From Cryobacterium ruanii (GTDB lineage Bacteria > Actinomycetota > Actinomycetes > Actinomycetales > Microbacteriaceae): 64,000 nt of DNA. The notes beneath the pieces were generated by a model, which ran no database searches, was not told where the DNA came from, and worked only from the letters and a program-made list of their open reading frames with translations. How positions within the stretch are numbered: position 1 is the first letter of the stretch; each line of letters begins with the position of its first letter. The stretch lies in assembly GCF_004404055.1 (NCBI RefSeq), contig NZ_SOHK01000007.1, positions 124,001-188,000 of the forward strand, written 5' to 3'. Below, in pieces: positions 18,404 to 28,992 of the stretch. A program made the translations under genes and the position numbers.

Positions 18404-19672
18404 ATGGTAACCACCGCCAAGACCGAGGTGACCGACGAGTCTGTCACGACTCCCGCAGTACCGGCGGTCAAAAAGATTGTCACAAAGGCCACAGCCGCTA
18501 AAGCTGCCGCAGCGACGAAGAAGTCCGCAGCTGCTGTCGAGAAGCCGGCCCCGAAGAAACGTGTCACGAAGGCAAAGGTCGTCAAGAAAGATGACGACGC
18601 CGACGTGGACGCCGGTTCTGAAGCCGACGAGGACGACTTGGACGACGACAGCACCAAGCGCACGACCTCGACGGAACCGCTCCCCAGCGGAGCACTCGTG
18701 CTCTCGCTCGTCGACGACGACGACGAGGTTCCGGTCTACTCCAGCGCCATCACCGGCGCCACGGCCGACCCGGTCAAGGATTACCTTAAACAGATCGGCA
18801 AGGTCGCACTGCTGAATGCGGCCGAAGAGGTCGAACTGGCGATGCGCATCGAGGCCGGCCTGTTCGCCGAAGACAAGCTCTCGGAGATGACCGACGTCGA
18901 GAAGAAGAATCCCCTTGGCCGTGAGCTGCAGTGGGTCGCGAAAGACGGTGCCAGGGCCAAAAGTCACCTCCTCGGTGCAAACCTGCGCCTCGTCGTGTCT
19001 CTCGCCAAGCGGTACACCGGCCGTGGAATGCAGTTCCTCGACTTGATTCAGGAGGGTAACCTCGGCCTCATTCGTGCCGTCGAAAAGTTCGACTACACGA
19101 AGGGCTTTAAGTTCAGCACGTACGCCACCTGGTGGATTCGCCAAGCCATCACCCGAGCCATGGCCGATCAGGCCCGCACCATTCGTATTCCCGTGCATAT
19201 GGTCGAGGTCATCAACAAGCTCGCCCGCGTGCAGCGCCAGATGCTGCAGGATCTCGGTCGCGAACCCACGCCGGAAGAACTCAGCCGCGAACTCGACATG
19301 ACGCCAGAGAAGGTCGTCGAAGTACAGAAGTACGGGCGCGAACCGATCTCGCTGCACACGCCGCTCGGTGAAGACGGTGACAGCGAATTCGGCGACCTCA
19401 TTGAAGACACGGAAGCCGTCGTCCCGGCGGATGCGGTGGGCTTCACCATGCTGCAGAAGCAGTTGGAAAGCCTGCTCGACTCGCTCTCGGAGCGGGAAGC
19501 CGGCGTGATTCGCATGCGCTTTGGCCTCGGTGACGGTATGCCGAAAACACTGGACCAGATCGGAGACACCTTCGGCGTAACGCGCGAGCGCATCCGCCAG
19601 ATTGAGTCCAAGACGATGGCCAAGCTTCGTCACCCGTCCCGGTCGCAGTCCCTGCGCGACTACCTCGAGTAA
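18404..19672 (+). CDS. sigA: Primary sigma factor (RpoD/SigA)
   Basis: Housekeeping sigma-70 of 422 residues. The N-terminus is Lys/Ala-rich, then strongly acidic (region 1.1-like, about residues 25-90). Region 1.2 begins near [16 protein letters not shown]; region 2 shows [26 protein letters not shown] and [13 protein letters not shown]; region 3 has [13 protein letters not shown]; region 4 has [25 protein letters not shown] place the start at ATG 18404 because GAGAGG lies seven bases ahead; in-frame ATGs at 18389 and 18299 are less likely. murT begins two bases after the stop. RbpA, a partner of primary sigma factors, is encoded at 54.1 kb. Confidence 0.97.
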   Translation: MVTTAKTEVTDESVTTPAVPAVKKIVTKATAAKAAAATKKSAAAVEKPAPKKRVTKAKVVKKDDDADVDAGSEADEDDLDDDSTKRTTSTEPLPSGALVLSLVDDDDEVPVYSSAITGATADPVKDYLKQIGKVALLNAAEEVELAMRIEAGLFAEDKLSEMTDVEKKNPLGRELQWVAKDGARAKSHLLGANLRLVVSLAKRYTGRGMQFLDLIQEGNLGLIRAVEKFDYTKGFKFSTYATWWIRQAITRAMADQARTIRIPVHMVEVINKLARVQRQMLQDLGREPTPEELSRELDMTPEKVVEVQKYGREPISLHTPLGEDGDSEFGDLIEDTEAVVPADAVGFTMLQKQLESLLDSLSEREAGVIRMRFGLGDGMPKTLDQIGDTFGVTRERIRQIESKTMAKLRHPSRSQSLRDYLE

Positions 19673-19674
19673 AC

Positions 19675-20994
19675 GTGGCAGTGACAGAACCCGCTCGGCT
19701 TTCGAAGCGCGGTTTCGTGACTTCCGTCCGGTACGCTCCGGCGATTCTCCTCGGGCGGGCCGTTCGGGTACTGGCGCGTTGGCGTAAGCCCGGAGGTGGC
19801 TCTGCCATCCCCGGGGTTGTGGTCAACCGCATCGCCCCTGGCTTTCTCGCAACGACCCTCAACGGGTTTCCCCTCGGGCTCGTCATCGTCACGGGATCCA
19901 GCGGTAAATCTACGACGACCAAGATGCTCGTCGCCGTGTTGCGCGCTCACGGCCTGACCGTGTTTACCAACCAGTCGACGGCGAACATCAGCCAGGGGCT
20001 GACCAGCGCTCTGCTGGAACGGGTCAGCTTGTCCGGGCAGATCGCTGGTGATGTTGCTGTGCTCGAAATGGACGAAGGACATGGCGCGTTCATCGCAGGG
20101 TCGCTGACTCCGCGAGTCGTCGCCCTCACCAACGTCATGGTCGACCAGATCGACAGGTTCCACGATTCGGAAATGGTCGCCGTCCTGCTCGGAAAGATCG
20201 CCGCGCGCGCGACGGAGACGGTAGTACTCAACGCCGATGACCGTTACCTCACCGATCTCGGCTCCAGCCTTGACAGCACGGTGGGTGTCGCCCGCTACGG
20301 AGTGACCGCCGAAGTGCTGGGCCAGTATCCCCGCGGACTCGGTTACGCCGAAACCGCAGCGAATAGGCTGCCGACCGGCACCGGCCTTCAGCTCACCCGC
20401 GTGGTCGGCCGTGACGCCACGGTGGAATTTGGCGCGGACAGCCACAGCATTCGGCTGCCGGCGCGCGGCATCCACTATGCCGTCGACGCTTTGACCGCGT
20501 TGAGTACGGCCCAGGCGACTCTCGGCGACGGCTTCGATCCCACCATCGCCTGTGCGGCGCTGTCGGCTATGCCGGCCGTTTTCGGTCGCGGTGAGGTCGT
20601 CACAGTTGGCGGTAAGACCATCGAGTTCGTGCTGGTCCAAAACCCGTCGAGTTTCCAGCTCAACGTCGACAGCCTGGAAGACGGCACGGAGCAAATCCTG
20701 GTGATCATCGGCTCCGACGTTCGAGACCCGTCTTACTTCTGGCCGGTGGACACCTCCCGCCTGGACCACGTACTCATCGCCTCGGGCCTGAAGGCGCACG
20801 ATATCGCCCTGCAGCTCGCCTACGACAACGTTCGAGTGGATTGCATCGAACCCGATGTGCCGACGGCCCTCGACGCATTCCTGGCCTTGCCAGATCCCAC
20901 GTCCGGGGTGAAGACCATCATCTTCTCGGCCGACGGCATGCGTCGCACTCGCGCACATCTCCGCCTCGTCTCCAACGCTGAGGATCCGGTATGA
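19675..20994 (+). CDS. murT: MurT-like Mur ligase (lipid II isoglutaminyl synthase family), atypical
   Basis: Protein of 439 residues with Mur ligase central and DUF1727 C-terminal domains. In the canonical MurT/GatD enzyme, MurT activates the alpha-carboxyl of lipid II D-Glu with ATP and transfers ammonia supplied by GatD. Here the P-loop GSSGKSTTT and VLEMDEGH are present, and NVMVDQIDRF corresponds to the usual RDQLDRY region. The four-cysteine zinc ribbon expected in the middle domain is missing: the segment GQYPRGLGYAETAANR has none, and only two isolated cysteines occur in the whole protein. The C-terminal region normally reading DGRDVSWIWD is GSDVRDPSYFWPVD. It overlaps gatD by four bases (ATGA). 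Family membership is clear; the reaction is in doubt. Confidence 0.88.
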   Translation: MAVTEPARLSKRGFVTSVRYAPAILLGRAVRVLARWRKPGGGSAIPGVVVNRIAPGFLATTLNGFPLGLVIVTGSSGKSTTTKMLVAVLRAHGLTVFTNQSTANISQGLTSALLERVSLSGQIAGDVAVLEMDEGHGAFIAGSLTPRVVALTNVMVDQIDRFHDSEMVAVLLGKIAARATETVVLNADDRYLTDLGSSLDSTVGVARYGVTAEVLGQYPRGLGYAETAANRLPTGTGLQLTRVVGRDATVEFGADSHSIRLPARGIHYAVDALTALSTAQATLGDGFDPTIACAALSAMPAVFGRGEVVTVGGKTIEFVLVQNPSSFQLNVDSLEDGTEQILVIIGSDVRDPSYFWPVDTSRLDHVLIASGLKAHDIALQLAYDNVRVDCIEPDVPTALDAFLALPDPTSGVKTIIFSADGMRRTRAHLRLVSNAEDPV

Positions 20995-21749
20995 CCGCCA
21001 CTTTACCGGGGCGGCCGTTCACAGTCATCTCGCTGCTGCCCCGCCTGCTCAATACGAACGGAGATGCCGGCAACGCCCGGGTACTCGCCCAGCGCATTCG
21101 CTGGAGCGGTCACGACGCCCAAGTCGTCGACGTGCACTCCCGCGCGGACCTTCCCGAGCAGGTCGACGCCGTATCCATCGGTTCAGGAACGGACGCTGCG
21201 CTCATCCCGGCCCGGGATGCGCTGCGCACCCTGGTCGAGGAATTGCGCGTCTGGTCCAACTCCGGCGTTCCCATCCTGGCGGTTGGTACCGGCTGGGAAT
21301 TGTTGAGCTGGGGCATCGACCTTTCCGACGGCACCGTGCTCGAGGGTCTCGGCCTCGTTGCCGGCCAGGCCGTGCCTCGAAAGACCCGCGCTACCGACGA
21401 CATCATCATTATCTCGAAATATGGCCGGCTTATCGGCTTCGAGAACCACGCGCGTGACTATGTCGGCGCCGAAGCCAGCCCGCTCGGACGGGTGCTCTAT
21501 GGCAGTGGAAACGGTACGCGATCATCCGGCCCGCAGATCGAGGGGCTGATCATGGGGGAGGTGTTTTGCACGCACCTGCACGGACCCGTGCTCGCGCGCA
21601 ATCCCGCGCTCGCGGATCACCTGCTGCGGGCGGCGTTCAGCCGCCATGGACTCGAGTATGCTCGCGGCGTCCGGGCGGACAGCGCCGATGCGACAGCACA
21701 GGCCGCGCGCAACGAAGTCGCCGTTCGCTTGGGCCAGAACGCCGAATAG
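20991..21749 (+). CDS. gatD: GatD-like class I glutamine amidotransferase lacking the catalytic cysteine
   Basis: Protein of 252 residues, the partner of MurT. GatD normally hydrolyses glutamine with a Cys-His pair and feeds ammonia to MurT. The N-terminus ISLLPRLLNTNGDAGNARVL and the His region THLHGPVLARNPALADHLL (His about residue 197) are typical. At the nucleophile elbow, where the family has a Cys-Gly-Gly-Tyr-Gln type motif, this protein reads AVGTGWELLS, with Gly at about residue 99. The frame is intact and neighbouring residues also differ, so this is not a single sequencing error. Glutaminase activity is therefore unlikely. It is translationally coupled to murT and ends at a strong hairpin. 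Confidence 0.88.
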   Translation: MTATLPGRPFTVISLLPRLLNTNGDAGNARVLAQRIRWSGHDAQVVDVHSRADLPEQVDAVSIGSGTDAALIPARDALRTLVEELRVWSNSGVPILAVGTGWELLSWGIDLSDGTVLEGLGLVAGQAVPRKTRATDDIIIISKYGRLIGFENHARDYVGAEASPLGRVLYGSGNGTRSSGPQIEGLIMGEVFCTHLHGPVLARNPALADHLLRAAFSRHGLEYARGVRADSADATAQAARNEVAVRLGQNAE

Positions 21750-21771
21750 CATGAGCTGCTTAACAAAAGTG

Positions 21772-21795
21772 GGCGGCTGGCCGAAGCCAGCCGCC
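21772..21795. terminator. Terminator hairpin between convergent gatD and DUF7455 gene
   Basis: GGCGGCTGGC (21772-21781) pairs with GCCAGCCGCC (21786-21795) across a CGAA loop. Read on the minus strand the loop is C(UUCG)G and the stem is followed by CACTTTTGTT, so it is a good intrinsic terminator for the minus-strand gene and a possible one for gatD. Confidence 0.85.
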
Positions 21796-21822
21796 TACCA
21801 GCGCCCTCAACTCGAACAGCAG

Positions 21823-22074
21823 CTAGGAGCGCTGGTCTTCCAGCAGTCGACTTGACTCGTCGTGCCAGCTCTCGGCGATGCTCGCGAGCTTTTCTTGGTG
21901 CTTTCGACCGTGGTGGGCGCAGAACAACAGTTCGCTGTTCTTGACGACAACACGAATGTAGGCCTGGGCGCCGCAAGCGTCGCAGCGGTCGGCTGCGGTG
22001 AGCTGGTGGGGGGCGCCCTGCTTGTTTCCAGCACCGTTGTCTACAGCACCATTTTCGGTGGCGATCTGGGACAT
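21823..22074 (-). CDS. DUF7455-type small zinc-ribbon-like protein
   Basis: Protein of 83 residues. A conserved core reads LTAADRCDACGAQAYIRVVV then ELLFCAHHGRKHQEKL, giving a CxxC plus CxxH set that could bind zinc. This small family is common in actinobacteria close to the primary sigma factor gene; its function is not known. ATG 22074 (MSQIATENG) follows GAGGAGGAGAAT, a strong ribosome-binding site, which decides the start. It converges on gatD and is divergent from parE. Confidence 0.85.
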   Translation of the reverse strand: MSQIATENGAVDNGAGNKQGAPHQLTAADRCDACGAQAYIRVVVKNSELLFCAHHGRKHQEKLASIAESWHDESSRLLEDQRS

Positions 22075-22244
22075 ATTCTCCTCCTCCAGACTGAATTTCA
22101 ATTTCCCGTTGACTCAATGTAAACACGCCGGGGGACCATTGACGAGATGAACGGCCGGTATTTCGCTTACCGCGTAGCCGCGTCATGCCGTACGTCGACT
22201 CGCGACTAGTCGGGCTGGCGCGAAGGATCGCCGGTCGGGGCCGG

Positions 22245-22250
22245 TATTCT
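22245..22250 (+). promoter_or_regulatory. Minus-10 element of parE (leaderless or very short leader)
   Basis: TATTCT lies eight bases before GTG 22259, and no Shine-Dalgarno sequence is present between them. It supports the GTG start over TTG 22250. Confidence 0.42.
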
Positions 22251-22258
22251 TGATCGTT

Positions 22259-24337
22259 GTGAGCTCTGACTATTCCGCACGCCACCTGTCAGTCCTTGAG
22301 GGACTGGAGGCAGTGCGCAAACGCCCCGGCATGTACATCGGTTCCACCGACTCGCGCGGCCTGATGCACTGCCTCTGGGAGATCATCGACAACTCCGTCG
22401 ACGAGGCTCTCGGTGGGCACGGCGCGAGTATCCACATCGAGCTGCATCCCGATCAGAGCGTCGAAGTGCGCGACACCGCCCGCGGAATCCCGGTCGACAT
22501 CGAACCCAAGACCGGCCTGACCGGCGTTGAGGTCGTGTTCACCAAGCTGCACGCCGGCGGAAAGTTCGGCAGCGGATCCTACGCCGTGTCGGGCGGGCTG
22601 CACGGAGTGGGAGCATCCGTCGTCAACGCCCTCTCCGAGCGGCTCGACGTCGAGGTCGACCGCGACGGTAAGACCTGGGCCATGTCCTTCCACCGCGGCG
22701 AACCTGGCCTGTTCGCTGATTCGGGAGACAAGAGCCCCGATGCCCCGTTCACCCCCTTCGAGAACCAGAGCGAGTTGCGGGTGATCGGCAAGGTGAAACG
22801 CGGCCTAACCGGAACCCGCATCCGCTACTGGGCCGACCGCCAAATCTTCACCAAGGGCGCAACTTTCCAAACCGACGAGGTGCTGAACCGCGCCCGCCAG
22901 ACGGCCTTCCTCGTGCCGGGGCTCGCCATCGAGGTCGCCGATCGACGCACCGACGAGCCGGTGACCAACCTGTTCCAGTTCGACGGCGGCATCTCCGAGT
23001 TCGTCGAACACCTAGCCACGGATGCCCCGATCACCGATACCTGGCGACTGACCGGCAGCGGTACCTTCAGCGAGACCGTGCCCGTGCTCACCGACAAGGG
23101 CGCCATGGTGCCGACCGAGCTCGTGCGCGACTGCCAGGTGGACATCGCCCTGCGCTGGGGCACTGGCTACGACACAATCGTGCAAAGCTTCGTCAACATC
23201 ATCGCCACTCCCAAGGGCGGCACCCACCAGGCCGGCTTCGATGCCGGACTGCTGAAATTCCTGCGCGGCCAGGTCGACCTCAACGCCCGTCGACTCAAGG
23301 TGGGCAGCGACAAACTCGACAAGGACGATGTGATGGCCGGGCTCACCGCGGTGCTCACCGTGCGCCTGCCCGAACCGCAGTTCGAGGGTCAGACCAAGGA
23401 GGTGCTCGGAACCCCGGCGGTGCGCGCAATCGTCGCGAATGTTGTCGCCACGGCCATGGCTGATCGGTACGCCTCGCCGAAACGGGACGATAAGACGCAG
23501 TCGGCGCTGCTGCTCGACAAGATCGTCGCCGAGATGAAGTCCCGAATTTCCGCTCGGGCGCATAAGGAAACCCAGCGACGCAAGAACGCTCTGGAAAGTT
23601 CGTCCCTGCCGGCGAAGCTGGTCGACTGTCGCAGCAACGATGTGTCAACGAGCGAGCTGTTCATCGTCGAGGGGGACTCGGCCCTCGGCACGGCCAAACT
23701 CGCCCGCGACAGCGAGCACCAGGCGCTGCTGCCGATTCGTGGCAAGATCCTCAACGTGCAGAAGGCATCCGTTTCGGACATGCTATCCAACACGGAGTGT
23801 GCCTCGATCATCCAGGTGATCGGGGCCGGCTCCGGGCGCAGCTTCGACCTTTCGGCGGCTCGCTACGGCAAGGTCATCATCATGAGCGACGCCGATGTGG
23901 ACGGTGCTCACATTCGCACCCTGCTCCTCACGCTGTTCTTCCGGTACATGCGTCCGATGATCACCGAGGGTCGCGTGTTCGCCGCCGTGCCGCCCCTGCA
24001 CCGGGTCATCGTCATGAACCCGGGCAGTAAACCCAACGAGACCATCTACACCTACTCGGAAACCGAACTGCACTCGGTCCTGAGTGCGCTTGAGAAGAAG
24101 AACCGCCGTTATCAGGACCCGATTCAGCGGTACAAGGGCCTCGGTGAAATGGATGCCGACCAGCTCGCGACCACGACCATGGAACGAGCCCACCGCACCC
24201 TGCGGCGGGTGCGGGTCGACGATGCCGAGTCTGCCGGGAAGGTGTTCGAGTTGCTGATGGGCAACGACGTTGCCCCGCGCAAGGAGTTCATCATCGACAG
24301 CTCCGACAAGCTGTCCCGCGACCGCATAGACGTCTAG
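22259..24337 (+). CDS. parE: DNA topoisomerase IV subunit B
   Basis: Type IIA topoisomerase ATPase subunit, 692 residues from GTG 22259 ([15 protein letters not shown]). The GHKL ATPase domain shows [40 protein letters not shown]; the transducer has [19 protein letters not shown]; the TOPRIM domain shows [14 protein letters not shown] and [21 protein letters not shown] with the metal-binding DxD. It pairs with the ParC-like subunit encoded convergently. It is called ParE rather than GyrB by its place near sigA and by pairing with parC; a second gyrase pair would be expected near dnaA, outside this window. Confidence 0.93.
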   Translation: MSSDYSARHLSVLEGLEAVRKRPGMYIGSTDSRGLMHCLWEIIDNSVDEALGGHGASIHIELHPDQSVEVRDTARGIPVDIEPKTGLTGVEVVFTKLHAGGKFGSGSYAVSGGLHGVGASVVNALSERLDVEVDRDGKTWAMSFHRGEPGLFADSGDKSPDAPFTPFENQSELRVIGKVKRGLTGTRIRYWADRQIFTKGATFQTDEVLNRARQTAFLVPGLAIEVADRRTDEPVTNLFQFDGGISEFVEHLATDAPITDTWRLTGSGTFSETVPVLTDKGAMVPTELVRDCQVDIALRWGTGYDTIVQSFVNIIATPKGGTHQAGFDAGLLKFLRGQVDLNARRLKVGSDKLDKDDVMAGLTAVLTVRLPEPQFEGQTKEVLGTPAVRAIVANVVATAMADRYASPKRDDKTQSALLLDKIVAEMKSRISARAHKETQRRKNALESSSLPAKLVDCRSNDVSTSELFIVEGDSALGTAKLARDSEHQALLPIRGKILNVQKASVSDMLSNTECASIIQVIGAGSGRSFDLSAARYGKVIIMSDADVDGAHIRTLLLTLFFRYMRPMITEGRVFAAVPPLHRVIVMNPGSKPNETIYTYSETELHSVLSALEKKNRRYQDPIQRYKGLGEMDADQLATTTMERAHRTLRRVRVDDAESAGKVFELLMGNDVAPRKEFIIDSSDKLSRDRIDV

Positions 24338-24378
24338 ATGGACTGCCTTCCGGGTGGGCGGTTGAGAGGCCGGTCGCC

Positions 24379-24395
24379 AGCCCCGCAGCGGGGCT
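24379..24395. terminator. Short hairpin between convergent parE and parC
   Basis: AGCCCCG (24379-24385) pairs with CGGGGCT (24389-24395). It could end the parE transcript, but no U-tract follows. It sits beside one arm of a longer-range inverted repeat (24392-24401 with 24474-24483). Confidence 0.45.
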
Positions 24396-24524
24396 GATTC
24401 AGGATATGCGTATCGGTGACGCTGCCGTTCCGCCTTGTTTACGTACCCGGAGAGACGCATCCATAGTTTTTCGTGAATCAGCCACGAGTCGGGGCGGTTC
24501 CGGCCTACAGGTACTCCCGACGTA

Positions 24525-27017
<2,493 letters not shown>

Positions 27018-27134
27018 GAATTCTGCTTCAAGCGTGCGGCAATAACCGATCGAACCGGTCACGCTGCACTACGTAGGGAGCGCCTGCGGAGCGCTGGAGG
27101 GCTCGGGTTCCGCCCTGTGAAAGAATGAGACCCG

Positions 27135-28295
27135 ATGCCCACCATGCTACCGGCCCGCCAATTCAGTGCCCTGCGCCTTGCCGATGTTCTCACCAGTTCC
27201 CTCGATGCCGTTTGCGCCCGGCCGAATCCGCTGGGGCTCCCTGCCGTGCGCAAAGCGGTCGTGATTCTGGCCGATGGGCTCGGCGTCAGCTCGATCCGGG
27301 CCAGGGCCGGGCACGCCCGATTCTTGTCGTCCCGCCTGAACAAATCCAGCATCATCGACGGTGTATTCCCCGCCACGACGGCCGCAGGAATCGCTACCCT
27401 GACCACCGGAGTCGAACCGGGCCAGCACGGCCTGGTCGGCTACCAGGTGCTCGACCGTGCCCATGACAGGGTGGTGAACCAACTCACCGGCTGGGACGAC
27501 GGTATGCAGCCAGCAACCTGGCAGCGGTCCCGCACCGTCTTCGACCGTGCCGGCGACGAGAACGTGCCGAGTTTTGCCATCGGTCCCAAACGGTTCATTG
27601 GCTCTGGCTTCACCCAGGCCGTCCTGCGCGGGGCCCAGTATGTGCCGGCCGAGAAGGTGGCGGAGCGATTCGCGGCCGCGCGCAGCATTCTCTCGGAAAA
27701 CCCGTCGGCTTTGATCTACCTTTACGTGGCCGAGCTCGACGTCGCCGCGCACGCGCACGGGTGGGAATCCGACCGGTGGCTGGCCCAACTCGAAAGCCTT
27801 GACTCCGAACTGACCCGCTTTGCCTCCACCCTGCGCTCCGACGAGGGACTCCTGCTCACCGCAGATCACGGTGTCATCGATGTGCCGAGCACCAGACACG
27901 TTTTGTTCGATACCGAACCCGCGCTCGTTACCGGAGTGCGCCACATAGCGGGGGACCCGCGCTGCGTGCAGCTGTATCTGGATTCGCAGCAGGCCGAGGC
28001 CGGGTCTGACTCGAGCGCCGCCGACACGCTGGCGGATGCCTGGCGTACGTCCCAGGGGGACCGCGCCTGGGTCTACACCCGTGCCGAAGCTGTCGCCGCC
28101 GGCCTGTACGGCCGGGTGGCCGCCGAGGTCCTGCCGCGCATCGGCGACGTGCTCATCGCTGCCCGCAAGTCCATCGCCTATTACGATTCCCGGCCGGCAA
28201 ACCAGAAAGCCCGCGGCATGATCGGACAGCACGGCTCCCTTACCGATGAGGAAGTGCGTGTACCGCTGATCCGCGCAGGCGCCTTCGAGAGATGA
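27135..28295 (+). CDS. Alkaline phosphatase superfamily nucleotide pyrophosphatase/phosphodiesterase
   Basis: Protein of 386 residues of the type I phosphodiesterase/nucleotide pyrophosphatase fold. Metal-binding and nucleophile segments are visible: VVILADGLGVSS, FPATTAAGIATLTTGVEPGQHGLVGY (nucleophile threonine), VAELDVAAHAHG and LLTADHGVIDV. No signal peptide is apparent, so it is probably cytoplasmic. Substrate unknown; actinobacterial homologues are commonly annotated only by superfamily. It is convergent with the DUF3043 gene, separated by a hairpin. Confidence 0.9.
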   Translation: MPTMLPARQFSALRLADVLTSSLDAVCARPNPLGLPAVRKAVVILADGLGVSSIRARAGHARFLSSRLNKSSIIDGVFPATTAAGIATLTTGVEPGQHGLVGYQVLDRAHDRVVNQLTGWDDGMQPATWQRSRTVFDRAGDENVPSFAIGPKRFIGSGFTQAVLRGAQYVPAEKVAERFAAARSILSENPSALIYLYVAELDVAAHAHGWESDRWLAQLESLDSELTRFASTLRSDEGLLLTADHGVIDVPSTRHVLFDTEPALVTGVRHIAGDPRCVQLYLDSQQAEAGSDSSAADTLADAWRTSQGDRAWVYTRAEAVAAGLYGRVAAEVLPRIGDVLIAARKSIAYYDSRPANQKARGMIGQHGSLTDEEVRVPLIRAGAFER

Positions 28296-28307
28296 CAGGC
28301 TGGCGCT

Positions 28308-28342
28308 GATCGTTCCGGCGCTGGAACAGCAGCGGAACGATC
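28308..28342. terminator. Bidirectional hairpin
   Basis: GATCGTTCCG (28308-28317) pairs with CGGAACGATC (28333-28342) with a 15-base loop, between the convergent phosphodiesterase and DUF3043 genes. Confidence 0.65.
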
Positions 28343-28360
28343 GGAACGGCCCTTGCGGCC

Positions 28361-28954
28361 CTAGACCGGGTACTGCCGGCGCTTCACCTGCGGCTTGGGC
28401 AGGCGCATCGGACGAAGCTGCAGCGCGCGCATGGCCGCATACCAGCGGATGCGTTCGGCCTTATCGGCGCCGAACTTCGCCTCGATCTTTTTGGTGAGGA
28501 TGAAGCCGAGCACGACGCAGTCGATGACAGCGAGGATGAAGAAGGCCCAGAGCGCGAAAATCGCGTAGACGTCAATGCTCGGAATCGTGGTGAGAAGAAT
28601 GACCAGGAACATGATTGGAATCATCAGCTCGCCGACGTTGAATCGAGCGTCGACATAGTCACGTGCGTAGCGTTTCTGCAGGCCGCGTTCACGCAGCGGC
28701 AGATACTTGTCGATTCCGGCGGCCATGCCGGCGCGGGCGACGTCGCGCGCAGCCGTTGACTTCGCGCGCGCCTGCTTTGCGGCGAGCTTACGATCATCCG
28801 GAACGAGCGGGCGCTTGTTGGCCGCTTCCTGCTTCTTCCGGGTGGGGGTCGCCTGACCCTTACCCACGTTGTGCGTGAGGCCGAGGCGTGCTGCGGTCTC
28901 GTCGGAACTTTCTATCGACGGCTGGGCGTCGGGGTTTACGGGAGGCTTGGCCAC
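28361..28954 (-). CDS. DUF3043 membrane protein
   Basis: Protein of 197 residues of the actinobacterial DUF3043 family. A charged N-terminal half (GKGQATPTRKKQEAANKRPLVPDDRK) is followed by a basic segment, then two membrane helices (about residues 103-122 and 126-148) and a basic C-terminal tail (RPMRLPKPQVKRR). Function unknown. GTG 28954 is chosen because AAGGA lies about eight bases upstream; a TTG five codons earlier is possible. It is divergent from the dipeptidase gene. Confidence 0.86.
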   Translation of the reverse strand: MAKPPVNPDAQPSIESSDETAARLGLTHNVGKGQATPTRKKQEAANKRPLVPDDRKLAAKQARAKSTAARDVARAGMAAGIDKYLPLRERGLQKRYARDYVDARFNVGELMIPIMFLVILLTTIPSIDVYAIFALWAFFILAVIDCVVLGFILTKKIEAKFGADKAERIRWYAAMRALQLRPMRLPKPQVKRRQYPV

Positions 28955-28979
28955 ATCAAATCCTTGCAATTGGGTGCCT

Positions 28980-28985
28980 TAAGAT
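28980..28985 (+). promoter_or_regulatory. Minus-10 element of the dipeptidase gene (leaderless)
   Basis: TAAGAT lies seven bases before ATG 28993, with no ribosome-binding site in between. Confidence 0.42.
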
Positions 28986-28992
28986 TACCCGT

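Noticed and set aside
17612-19633. 673-codon minus-strand open frame over sigA
   Set aside because: Antisense shadow of sigA and the MFS gene; low-quality composition and no motifs.
19660-20958. 432-codon minus-strand open frame over murT
   Set aside because: Antisense shadow of murT; the sense frame has a P-loop and coupled gatD.
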